From Chamaecrista fasciculata (Eukaryota; Streptophyta; Magnoliopsida; Fabales; Fabaceae): a stretch of DNA of 64,000 bases. Both the position numbers and the translations under genes were made by a program. This document shows positions 12,120-23,934 of the stretch, one piece after another; position 1 is the stretch's first letter; every line of letters begins with the position of its first letter. The stretch lies in contig QANZ01053544.1 in NCBI GenBank assembly GCA_003254925.1, positions 197,081-261,080 on the forward strand. The letters are read 5' to 3'. The notes under the pieces are model-generated. The model made no database searches, was not told the origin of the DNA, and saw only the letters and a program-made list of their open reading frames with translations.

Positions 12120-13064
12120 GGGGAAAATGGTACAACACCCCCTTAAACTTTGGGTCATTTGGAAGTAGACCCTTAAACTAATCAATTTTGAAAATTAAAA
12201 TTTTAACTTTGAAGGTTTAGGAATTAGATCCTTCCATTTATTTTTTTACTAACGGTGTTAATTATTATTAGGATAAATTATACTTTGGTACCCTATGATT
12301 CGCCCATATTCCACTTTGATATCTTGTGATTTAAAAAGTGACATTCTGGTACCTTGTGCTTTATTTTATTAGAAAGTTAACAGAAATTAAAATTTTTGGA
12401 GCTATTTTGTAATTTTAGCCATAGCTACTTTTGAAAAATTACATATTCACCCTTCAATATTTTCAGAAAATTACAAATAGTTCCCTGAATACATATTATT
12501 TAGGGACTAAAATGAAAACTATAAAAAAATTTTGAGGTCAAAACATTATTTGAAAAATATAGGACAGAAGATATAATAACAAAACAGTCCCAATTCTGGA
12601 AAATTTGTGCAATCTAGTCCTATTAAGATCTAAAATTGTTTTTAAGGACTATTTCGAAAATATCTAAATATTTATGGGTGTTTTAGTAATTTCAGCATTT
12701 TTTTCTGCATTAAAATTGCCTTCCATCTCCCAAATATGGTTAAAATTACAAAATAGCCCAAAAATTGTCAATTTCCATTTCTAATATAATTAAAATTCAG
12801 GGTATCAAAATGTTAACAAAGAATACCACAGGGTATCAGAATGTCGCTTTTTAAACCACAAGGTACCAAAGTGGAATATGACCAAACCACAAGGTACTAA
12901 AGTATAATTCATCCTAATAAAAATTAACACCGTTAGTGAAAAAATGAATGAACTGATCTAATTCCTAAATCTTCGAAGTTTAAAGATTTAATTTTCAAAA
13001 TTGATAGTTTAAAGGCCTACTTCCAAATGACCCAAAGTTTAAGGGGTTTTGTTACATTTTTCCC
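12120..13064. mobile_element. Foldback transposon carrying a second foldback element
   Basis: Long inverted arms (GGGGAAAATGGTACAACACC.. on the left, the complement ..GTTACATTTTTCCC on the right, both containing CCTTAAACTTTGGGTCATTT) extend to about 12265 and from about 12918. The flanks carry an exact 9-bp duplication TATTTATTT (12111-12119 and 13065-13073), the size typical of Mutator-like elements. No transposase. A second inverted-repeat element (12271-12914) occupies the centre. Confidence 0.85.
12271..12914. mobile_element. Inner foldback element (TTTGGTACC family)
   Basis: Inverted ends GGATAAATTATACTTTGGTA / complement of TACTAAAGTATAATTCATCC, with subterminal words GTGACATTCTGGTACC and their complements. 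It sits in the loop of the 12120-13064 element, so it jumped in later or marks the centre. Related by end sequence to the elements at 41410 and 42009. Confidence 0.75.
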
Positions 13065-13073
13065 TATTTATTT

Positions 13074-13777
13074 ATACATTAATAGTGAAAAAGTAATAAG
13101 TAATAGCAAAAGCACTTTAGGGGGTACAATTAACATATTATTAAAATTTTACGAATATGAAATATGAAATTTTAAGAATAATTGCTTGCTATGTCACCAT
13201 TTTCATTAATGATTTAGGTGATACAATAAAAACAAATATAAAAATTTAAGAGTATAATTGACAACAACAAAAAATTACAAAGCCTTATTTCATAATTTGG
13301 GGACACCCCTATATAATTTTATGCAGATTTACGATAGAAAATGCCTCCAAGCATGCGAAAAGCTGCCTAGATTCACGATAGCCAGTTTACGGAGAAATTT
13401 TAGCCACGCGCTTAACTTGGAAGATATTGCATTTTACGTCCTCTGATGATAAGTTCGACAAGAAAAACAAATACAAATTCTCAAAGATGAAGACAAACAC
13501 AAGCATACAATTTTTGGCTTAAACTCGTCTCTAAAGTCTCCAAGGTAAACAATGAACCCTGCCGCATGCACCTTATTACGACCTCATAGTAAAAAAAATT
13601 GTCATCCCAACCTAACAGAATTTAAAACTGAAAAACAAAACAAAACTTACTAAGGTTCACGCACGGCATTTCCTCTTCCTCTCTAAACTCTCAGAAGCAT
13701 AATGTTTATGCCTATAACTACACTCATTTTCTCTCAACATGTCTATATTATAATTTACCTCCCATTGTAGAATTACA
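13074..13777. other. Gene-free DNA and 3' UTR of the Tudor-SN gene
   Basis: About 13500-13777 is likely the 3' UTR of the minus-strand gene that follows. No other gene seen. Confidence 0.5.
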
Positions 13778-16700
13778 TTACTTTCGACCACCAGCCTTTC
13801 TTGGAGGAGGAGCATTGTCCTCATCATCTGACTGGATGTCTCCGTACTGCCATATGCCGCGCCTACTAGTGCGTGCTTCTTGCTGGAACATCTCCAAATT
13901 GTCAAGGGCAAGTTGCCTTTCTTTCTTGTCCCACCTATTTTTTTTCTCTATCCTAGCAAGTCCTTCCTGGGATTTTTAAAGAGAAAAGAAACAAAGTTCA
14001 GAAGAGTGTTTTGTTCTGTTTTCCATGTGTACAAGGAATTTGAATTGAAGCAACCAAAGCTAGAGATTTGAGCTACAAGAAAAAAAAAAAAAAACCTGAA
14101 GCATGGCAGCATTGATGCTGATTTCAGCATCCACAGCGACAAGAGTTACGCCGAGAACTGTCCCGGTTCCCTGTCCTTTCACTTTTCCTCCTGAAGTATC
14201 CTTGTCCTCAACCTTGGCCCGGAACTCTTTCCCACTGTTTAAAGTGGCCTCACTCAAATATTCAGCAGCTTCTTGGCCGAAATCCTCTTCCAAGTTTGGA
14301 ACCTTGATATATGCAAGGCTGCAGAGTTGAGCAAGACCAGGAGCAGCAGATACTGACGGATCAACCGGCCTCAATTGACTGTAGGTTACTTCTTCTTGAT
14401 TGCCATAATCGATATAGAATACTTCAAACTTGTCCTTAGGAGATTCAACTGGTCCTCGAGGACCATTGACAATCTATAGTTACAATTGAAAGTACTCATT
14501 ATTAAAAGTATTTTAAAGAAAAAGAACATATGTGGGATGCACCATTTCCCCAGAAAAGACAATTTACAGTGGAAAGTTAAGACACTAAGGCGATGTATAA
14601 GCAATGCACTAGGGCAATACTAAAGGCAATTAAATTCCCAAAGCCTCAAAGTGGTATTGAGAGTGCATATCTTTAGAGTGTTGGCCATAGGATGGAATTT
14701 CTTCCTCCTATTAATCTAGACAATCATCATATTCAAGAAGGAAAAGCATGACTTAATTTCATTCTAATGTACGTGTGCTAGAGTGCTCGCACAGAGAGGC
14801 ATGTCCATGTGCACTGTTATTTTCATAAAAGCAGGATAAGATATGTAGATCACTCAGATCAGATGTAAGATAACCCTAAATTCTCATCAAGAAAACTAGA
14901 TAAAGCATACGGAAGAAAGAAAAGGTAAATCAATGATAATAGCCCTAAAAGATTACTTTTCTCTCAACTTAATCCTTTTTAAACTCCCCAACAGTTCACC
15001 CCAATCAAAATGATGCATCCACAAGGCAAAATTTCCCCAATTAATAGAAGGGAACCAACATGGCCATTAACAGACTTGAACTTTCCATGTGGCAATTTTC
15101 CCTAGAATAGTGTTGTTTAACAAATTCTCCCTTAAAATGGCATCCTTTTAACACACTTGATTTTGAAAAATTGTTCTAAGTAGCGTCATAGAGAAAAATA
15201 ATGCCTGAACAAGTTTTTCCATAAGTTATTAGCGAACTAAACTCATTTATTAATTGGGGAAAATTCCTATAATGAAGGGATATTTTGGTTGGGAGAAAAT
15301 CTTTGTGGGGACTAAGTTGAAAGAATTTAATTTCCGAGGATCAAATAGAAGAAAAAAAATGTGATCTGGTACTAAATTATTAGTTTACGTATTTAAATAA
15401 AAAAATAAAAAAAAAGAAACTGGTTTCTAAGATGCATCCATCATGTGATTTACTTTCATACAACCCTAATTTAATCACCACAATCATCTTTAGCACCGGC
15501 ATGCATATAAAACTAAGATCTCAGCTAACTTACCATTGCCCGGTACCAAGAATTGTCAGCCAAGAAATGACAAAGGACTATGTCACCCTTCTTGGGATTG
15601 AAAGCACCAATCACAGGGGGTTCTTGAAGGTTCAAAGAAGCAAGTTGTTTTTGAATGGATGCTATCTTTTGATCACCAACTGTCTGTACATAGAATTTAC
15701 CACCCCCTAATACTTCGGTGACCATAACCTGACAATTTATAGCAATAGAATAAGTCATTCACATTTTTTAACACAACGAACATTCCTACAAAAATAATCC
15801 AAGGCACCTTAAGCACTTCTTGCTGCTTGTTTTCAACAGTTGCACTTGCACCATTTGATACTTCCTCCCCTTCAACATAGTTTTCCCAAATCTGCAATAA
15901 AATTCATTTAGAGTATTGTTGACAGGGAAACAATAGCAATAAATATCATTCAGTTCGTTTCTTACTTTCAGCTTTTGCCTCTTGGCAGATTGTTCAGCTT
16001 GCTCCAGAAGGTGAAAATCAGGAATTCTATCACTGCCAAAGGATACTTGAAGTTTCGCAAGGCCAGCTTCAAGAAGTGTAGCTGCCATATTGTTCCTTGA
16101 CTCCCATAAGGATCCCAAGAATGTCCCAGTTCTATCAACTGTTTCGACCTCAATCTGCATAGGACATATATTTAACAAAGAAAGGAAAAATAATAAATAA
16201 AGCAATTTTACGTTATAGGAGAAAGTAGATGACCTCAACATCTCTCTGCATAATCTTTCGCCTCATCAACGCAATTGCTTCATCAGAATATGGCTCATCA
16301 CGACCAGGACATCTGACACCAGAAAATGCAAAAGCAATGCTGCAAGTTTCTTTAGGAATCAACAGCTTGAAGCGATGTCCACTGAGAACATATTCCACAA
16401 CAGCGGGGATTTTTCTACTACGGTGCAAGAAAGGCAAGAAATCTTTGGCTTTCTTGGCTGATGCCTAAAAGGAGGAGAGAACAGCTTTAAGTTATATTTC
16501 ATAATCTTCAAAGTAGAAACAAAATTGAGGATAAACATCACTGTACTCACAATGGTCAAGTCAGTTATATGCATGACTGGAGGATCCTTGGCAGAATGAA
16601 TTCCTTTCTTTCCAGAAGTGGCACGTGATTCAGCAGCAAGAAGAGCATCATAGTAGTTTGATCTCTCCTCAAAATCACGATGTCTAATAACTGTCCCAAA

Positions 16701-19700
16701 GCCACGAGCAACCACCAACTCACCAATATTTACCCCAGTTGGCTGACTACCAGCAGGTGTAGCGGATGATGGGGTATCATCACCCTCAGCCTTCACAGGT
16801 GACAATAGGAATACTGATCCAAAATCCATTACTCTGGAATCAGCAGGTCCTGATGGAACTGAAGATCCATCTGCTGGACCAACCTTTCTAGAATATTCCA
16901 TTTGGACATTCACCTGTAAACAAGAGTGATCAATAACTGAGCTCACAAATGATATCAACCTAAATGCATCACAAATCATTCATACTTGACGACCAATAAG
17001 GCGTGTTCTCAAAAATTCCTTTGCTTCACGGGCATAAGGAGCTGGCTTTTCTTCTCGACGAGGATTGCCTATTTTTGGACATCTGATACTTGATAGGTTG
17101 ACTCGCCGCTCTGCTAGTGGACTGCCATATGGGATAGAATCATCAGCAACAATTATGCAATCTCCACTTACAACCTCTACTACCTGGAAAAGTCACCTTA
17201 AAGATTATAAGCTTGATCAATTCGTGATTATTCAGGTACACACAATTGAACAAAACTTCACCTTTCCAGTGAAATTCTGGTCATGGATTGCCTTTGAATT
17301 TGTAGCAGGTGGTACATAATTTGTCCAAATCCTTAACCTGCTTTTCTTTGATTGAAGCTCTGCATTCTTTAGCCTTCGCTTTGCTTCTTCTTCCATCATA
17401 TTTGCACTCCATTCAACATATTTAGCAAAACCCTATATGATGGGAGAAACCAAAGTGAGATTCCAAAATTTTAAATGTTATCAGATGAAACTATAGCGTC
17501 AGATCAGGCAACTTAAACATGAAGCAGCAAAGATTCTTTAAGAGAATTATTGCGCTAAAACATACACAGGAATAGATAGTCAAGGCCCCTACTTTACAGT
17601 TCACACCCAAGAAAAAAACAACTAACAAAAGGTTATTAATAGGACCAAATAAAAAGAAACACCATTCAGTTGACCTTTTTTTCATTGTAAGAAAAAAGTA
17701 GCAAATGCTTATAAATAGTATGTGCACATTAATCATAGAGGTTTAGAAGCATTATTTAATATGCCACTCAGTTTGAACCCAGAATACCAGTGGGAACAAG
17801 AAGAACAACATATCCTTTTCAAATAACAAAAACATGGTCAGTGAATGCTTAGAAGGCAATAAACTAAAGATATTTTTGGAGCTTGAATACAGGCTCTATC
17901 ATCCTCATGATTTGGGGTTCAAATGCTGAAATGTTCGCTTTTGGGACCCTATTCAAATTCAAGTGTCTACAAGCTTGTTAGAATTACTGATAAATCATGG
18001 TTGGTGTTGTGCAACAGAGGCAACTTATTATACAAAACATGTTAAGCCAAATAAGAGTTAGCTAAAAATAAATAAATCATGGTCATATCATTACTCAAGT
18101 GAAGCACTTACATTTTCCACAAGCTCCAATGCTAGGTCCTTAGCTGATTCACCATCAGGATAATACACTGACCCGATCAAATTGCTGAACTTATCAACAC
18201 CTTCCAGGACAATCCGAACCTGCATACCCACAAGGAAATTAGAACATTTCCAGAACATCACCGTGCAAAATAACTTACAGAAGTAAGTTACTCACATCTC
18301 GGTTCAATACGCGCATCTCAGTGAAAAATTTAGCATCAGGTGCAAAAGGATCAGCAGCAGTTTCAGCAGCAGAAGCTGAAACTGCAAGTCTTTGGGCAGA
18401 TGTTAGCGGGCCTCGAGGTTCCCCAGGGACATCTCCATTTGTGTCATCAGTTGTCAACTCTGGTTCAACAACAGCTTCAGCTGCAGCTCTCCTTCCCATT
18501 GATGGGGCCTAATTGAAATAAAAAACAGAAAAGGAAATCATTAACATGCGCACAGAAAAGTGTAGTGATCGCAACAGCATTGTATATCACATACCTGAAT
18601 CCCAGCAACAAAAACTTGGACAAACTGAAACCCTGGAAGTAAATACACACGAATGGTACTGCCATCACGAACTTGCTCAACAATTCCTTCCATGGGCCGA
18701 CCCTTATTCTCAGCTAACAAGCCCATGGCATCCAAGTTGCTAGGATCGCCAATGGCAGACGGTGGTAGATTTCTAATGGATGCCTCACTAGCACCAGGAA
18801 CCTGCAATCAAGCACAGAATCATATATAGCATACTAATTTCAGATTGCTATAAATTAGACAAACAATGGGTCTGCTTCTCTATTTTGGATAACATTTCCA
18901 GCAGGTGACACATGCTCTACACAAGAGAAGATGCCAAAAACTGTAAAGGATGTTTATAAGCATACAATTTGCAAAATTATCGGGGTAGACATCTAATTTT
19001 GACGTTCTAAATAAAAAAAAAGATTTGAAAGAAGAGCATATCCAGTGATAAATAACCTCCGTCAAAGTGCAATAACCAAAAATAATGAAGTTTTTACGAG
19101 TAAATAGCATGATAAACCCATTGAAAAAGGAAATTTCAGAAACAAACCTTACTCCAACGACCGTAACCTTCTTGTTTAGCTTGTTCTTCCAAACGTAACA
19201 ATTCTGCCAGGTAAGGACTCACTTCTCCTTTCTGTTGCCCCTGCTCTCTGACCTGCATGAACAAGATTGCAATAATGCAATTTAGAAACATATGAATAGG
19301 TTTAACCTGGCACATCCAGATAGAGCACACGGTTTTCAACCTTTGCCCAGCCTCCACCAGCAACCAGCATTGCAACATTCTTATCACCAAGAAATACAGT
19401 ACCGAAGTCCCGATTAATGGATGGCACATTGTAATCAACTCTGAAGGTTACCTCCTGTTTAAATAATACATCAAGCCAGACTTCATAAGCTTTAAGTCTG
19501 TAACCAAAACAACACGATACTGGCCAATCAGAACAAAATGTTTGTATGGCACACCTTCCCAATACAGAGCTTCCTTAAAAACTCTCTACTTTCCCATGCA
19601 AATGGCTCATCTACGCCACCTCTACGTGCCTGCCAAAATTTGATGAAGAGAACAATGAAATATCTTGGCAGGGAAAAGCCTGATGAACAAACCAGAACAA

Positions 19701-20081
19701 AAGAATTCTCGCAGAAAAAAGATATAATTCAGTTCCTGGTTTTACACTGTTATTATTCTTTTTTAATGCAATTTTGACACAAGGATATGCATTAAGGATA
19801 ATTGTAGGCAACATCATATCCACGGAGTCCTTCTTATACCCATAAAGTTGACCACAAAAACTGAATATTGAATGCAATTTTATGCATGCAAGCCAAGAGG
19901 AAATACCAACTAAGAAACTTACCAGCCTAGGAGCAATTAGAGATGATAGAGTAATCGTCTTTTCAGGCAGAGGACCAGGCTTGCTGCTGGCCATGGCCAC
20001 AATGACCAAACAATCCCCTGAAGGAACAGCTTTCACTCTCCCTTTGTACCATCCCGTAGCCCCAGTTGCTGCTGATGCCAT
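13778..20081 (-). CDS. TSN1: Tudor staphylococcal nuclease protein (Tudor-SN)
   Basis: Sixteen coding exons with GT/AG ends, minus strand: 20081-19923, 19629-19555, 19454-19341, 19252-19148, 18801-18595, 18508-18296, 18219-18112, 17432-17262, 17183-16986, 16913-16551, 16464-16234, 16154-15966, 15891-15808, 15728-15534, 14473-14096, 13966-13778. Spliced: 992 aa, the usual plant TSN length. It starts MASAATGATGWYKGRVKAV. Four SN-like (OB-fold) repeats lie at about residues 10-150, 190-330, 385-540 and 585-710 (ARRGG, RCPKIGNPRREEKPAPYA, RCPGRDEPYSDEA). A Tudor domain follows at about 760-850 (KKGDIVLCHFLADNSWYRA, VFYIDYGNQEEV), then a partial fifth SN fold. Plant TSN is a cytoplasmic RNA-binding scaffold of stress granules and mRNA decay. 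All exon lengths are multiples of three. No broken reading frame. Confidence 0.96.
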
Positions 20082-20640
20082 TTCAACAGCTACGTACGAT
20101 CTACAACAATACGAACAAATAGATTCTTCCACATTATCTCCAGTAACAAAAAAAAAATGAAACTTTCAAGACACGACACAGTATCTATACATATACAGAC
20201 GTTTATATTCCAATAGAAAATTGGAAAAAGCGAGCAGGATTGTGCAGTAAACTCAGCACTCAGTAGAAGTTAATTCTGCAAATTTAGCAGGAAAAAAAAA
20301 GACCTGGATCCACAACAACAGAAGCGGGAAACGTTACAAATCACTACATGCACAAACAAGCTTCAGAGACCGAATGCGGCAGAGCAGTGCAAGACACTGT
20401 CGGATCCGATCATCACTGATCAGCAAAATCCATAACACGATGACATCAAATCACAAAACATTTGATAAGAAACAGAGGAAGCAAGTGCAATTTGAATTCT
20501 TCGTCAATCCACACAACAAACAAACCACAATTATTAGCTAAAATACGACTTAAATAGTCAAATGGAGCACATGCAAAGGAGTAGATTGAATACCAAACAA
20601 GAGATCTATAACAATGGATTCACAGAACACGAAGTAATAC

Positions 20641-20860
20641 CTTTAAATCAGATCAGTTGCAGAGGAAGACGAACTTGCCTCGGCTTTCACTACTAGTCAC
20701 TTCGGATCTATCGAAGTAACGTGAATCGGATCGAAAACGAAGTACAATTCCCAAAACAAGGTTTTGGGTTTTAACAAGTGACGAGATCCGAAGCTCAAAA
20801 GAGAGCGAAAACAGGAGATCAGGGCGGCGAGAAGAAGCAAAGAGAAACGAAGAGAGAGTT
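20641..20860 (-). other. TSN1: 5' UTR exon of the Tudor-SN gene
   Basis: The coding start lies 22 bases inside its exon (acceptor GTTGTAG at about 20104-20110). A donor AAAG|GTATTAC at 20640 is in position for a non-coding first exon upstream, giving a 537-bp leader intron (20104-20640). The right limit is estimated from the TATA box. Leader introns of this kind are common in strongly expressed plant genes. Confidence 0.6.
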
Positions 20861-20882
20861 TGGAAGGAGTTTTGGGTGGAGG

Positions 20883-20894
20883 TTTATATAAAAA
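20883..20894 (-). promoter_or_regulatory. TATA box of the Tudor-SN gene
   Basis: On the minus strand the sequence reads CCTTTTTATATAAACC, about 30 bases upstream of the inferred transcript start. No other promoter element is certain. Confidence 0.55.
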
Positions 20895-20899
20895 GGACG

Positions 20900-21477
20900 A
20901 AAGCTGATATGAAAGCTGACAGTAAGATTGCCCTCACTTTTTTAGTAAAATTACGGAAAATACCAATTAAGATCCCTGCGGGATTTTTGATTTGTGAGAT
21001 TGTGGGAGAAGAAGAAATAATAGAATGACAACCCTTAATTTCAGTTGTCTCTTTCTTTCTAAAAATCTTTTTACTACGATCTATCTATCTATCAATCAAA
21101 ACGAAAACGTGCCTTTCTCTCTAATTTTGGTACTCATGCTCTCATGCGGACAACTGAAGTAAATGTGGCTCACTTTTTTTTTTTTATGACGCCCATTGCT
21201 ATTTTCTTTTTTTTTTCTTTTTGCCTTTTTCTTCTTTCTTTTTTTTATTTCGAAATTGTTGAATTTGGACACGTGAAACAGACTGCGTTTTCCACCTATT
21301 AGAAATGGAAAATCAAAAATCAAAAATGAAAAAAAAAAACAAAAAAACTAAATGAATGAAGTCTAACATTGTGCCGTTGCTGTCTGCTTTGGTGTTGGAA
21401 TTACTTTTATGGAAATATAACTACTTTAGGAGGAATAACCGTCGGTAAATTGTTATAGGCGTAGTTTAATACTTAAA
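20900..21477. other. Intergenic, upstream of Tudor-SN
   Basis: Contains (ATCT)n at about 21078-21092 and long T-rich runs (21174-21246). No gene seen. Confidence 0.5.
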
Positions 21478-22032
21478 GGCCAAAGTTTTATTTTGGTCCC
21501 TCATGTTTGTTCAAAGTTTCTTTTTGGTCCCTCAAGTTTTTTGTTCTATTTTGATCCCTCATATTTGCTCAAAGTTTCGTTTTAGTCCCTTAAGTTTTTT
21601 TGTTTTGTTTTGGTCCCTCAAGTTTTTAAAAGTTCCACCGTTAGTCTTTGACCTTTTTCTTATTCACTTTTTCTGTTAAAGAAAAAGAAAATAATTAACT
21701 TTCATCTCCCAACAATTTTGTTTTTTTTTTACAAAAGGAAAGGACCTTAATACAAAAGAGTAAAACTATTGGGAGATGAAAGTTAGTTTTTGTTTTTTAA
21801 CAGAGAAAGTGGATGGAAAAGAGTCGGTGACTAACGTTGGAACTTTTTTGAAACTTGAGGGACCAAAGCGAAACTTGAAGCAAACATGAGGGACCAAAAC
21901 GGAATGAAAAAAACTTGAAGGACCAAAAAAAAATCTTGAGCAAACATGAGAGACCAAAACAGAACGGAAAATACTTGAGAGACTAAAACAGAACTTTGAA
22001 TAAACATGAAGGACTAAAATAGGACTTTAGCC
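21478..22032. mobile_element. Foldback element (TTTGGTCCCT family)
   Basis: 555 bp. The left arm starts GGCCAAAGTTTTATTTTGGT and the right arm is the complement of GGCTAAAGTCCTATTTTAGT. Repeated 'TGGTCCCTCA' words run in one arm and 'TGAGGGACCA' words in the other, and a central hairpin contains AACTTTCATCTCCCAA and its complement. The flanks ATACTTAAA / ATATTTAAA (21469-21477, 22033-22041) agree at 8 of 9 bases, a Mutator-sized target duplication. No coding capacity. Confidence 0.8.
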
Positions 22033-22041
22033 ATATTTAAA

Positions 22042-23934
22042 ATCTAAAGGATTTGTTAACTATTTTTTAAAAAAATGAATTATCAAACTACGAGTGAAAT
22101 TTATGAAAATAGTATATTTTTCTTTAAAATAACGTCAAACATTATGGTTAAATTATTTTATGCTTTAAATAAAAATTTGAGATGGAAATATATTTTTATT
22201 TCAAAGATTTATCTCACTAATGTTCTAACGACATTGATTAAAAAAATATAAAATGAGTCTTGAATATATAAAAAGATATAAAATTAAAATTATTAGTAAT
22301 AAATGATATGTCTATTTTATTTTAAAGACTAAAATACTTTCATCTTATTTAATTTAAGCTTTAAAATTATATTTTTTGATAAAACATAATTAAAATGTAT
22401 ATTAATATTGAAGATGGTATTAAAATATATTTTTAAAGATTATTAGTTTTGAAAATAAACTAATTAAAAAAATTTAATACTAATAATCTTTTCATATTTT
22501 TATATTCTCAAAACTCATTGAATACTTCTTAACTAGTGTCCAAAAACACTGTTAGATAAACTATTCTACCAATTCAACCAACTGTTTTTGCATTTATATC
22601 TCCTTAATTAATATTAAACTCTTGAATTTTTCGTAATACAAAAAGGAAAGAAAAATCATTGCTCTTACATTCACGAATTGGTGAATAAACTTTGGACAGT
22701 CAAAACTAGGTATTAATTACTATTTAATTACTATACTATCCACCAGAGTTACTACATTTTGAAAATTAAATGATCCATTAAAAAAGAAAAAAAAAACTAC
22801 ACGGAAAAAACTGCACAAGTGCACATTAATTAGAAATCGACAATTGGACTTTGTTTTCGATCCGATCAGCGGTGTCAACTAGAGAAATCTTTAATCACAC
22901 CACTTCCTTCTGTTTGTTGCAATGCACTTATTAATCAAATCAAGTTCATAATCATGAAATTAATATAGTAATAACCAAAACAGGAATGAGTGACACTAGT
23001 TATACCTTTGAAAGATCTGTTTTAGCACTGCTAGTATTGCATAGGGAGATACCGTGGCAAATTAAAGAGAAACCAAAGTAAGGAACCAAACTTGCTTATT
23101 TAAGATTAGAACTTAGAAGCACGACAAGCCTATCTACATTGTCCAAAACCCCCACTAAAGTCTATATATAGAGCTTTGACAATATTAGCAGAACCCACTA
23201 TCTTTATTGCCAAGTTGTTTTGTAAGTAAGCTAGGATCATCCACTATCTCTTTATATATATATCAATATAGCATGTATGGCATAGAGCTGTACCTCACAA
23301 CAATCATGGTGTGGAAGAAAGGATCCAATAGACCCTTGGACAAATGTCACTTTTTCTGCTCTTTCCATTATACTTTGTCCATCAAACCACACTGCTGCAT
23401 TTTCCCTACTTCATTTGGACAAATAATATTATAATAATAATGTATTTTTGGTACTCATTAATACTAGAACATGTATATTTGTCCCGAGTTAAACCACACT
23501 ACCTTCAATGTACATAAATCAATCAATAATAAATGAGCAAATGTATGACAAGCATGGATATTAGCTAGCCACCCACGACATGACACGATCAAAATGATGA
23601 ACTTTGAAATACGTAATATAATATTTTAGTGTAGGATCAGTATTAATGATATTGTGACATGTGGAGTTACACAAAGCACTGACTAGCACAAAAGTATATG
23701 TTGATAATCTAGTGAGAGCAGATCTGAGGAAGCATGCCTACACAATTCCTCTTTCTTTCTTTCTTTCTTCTTTTGTTTTCTTTAATCTGACAGTGGAAAA
23801 ACTCAATCTCCTGTAAATCAAGCTTTTCCAACATATGGAGATATAGTTTATTTCCTCACCAATTGTCTAATTCATTGACTTATGTGAAAATATAATGCCA
23901 AATAGATTCATATTTCACAGTTGGCGCACATTGC
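22042..23934. other. Intergenic
   Basis: AT-rich, with a TTTC/TTC microsatellite at about 23750-23769. TATATA runs near 23252. The final ~60 bases are likely 3' UTR of the amidase gene. I see no gene. Confidence 0.5.
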
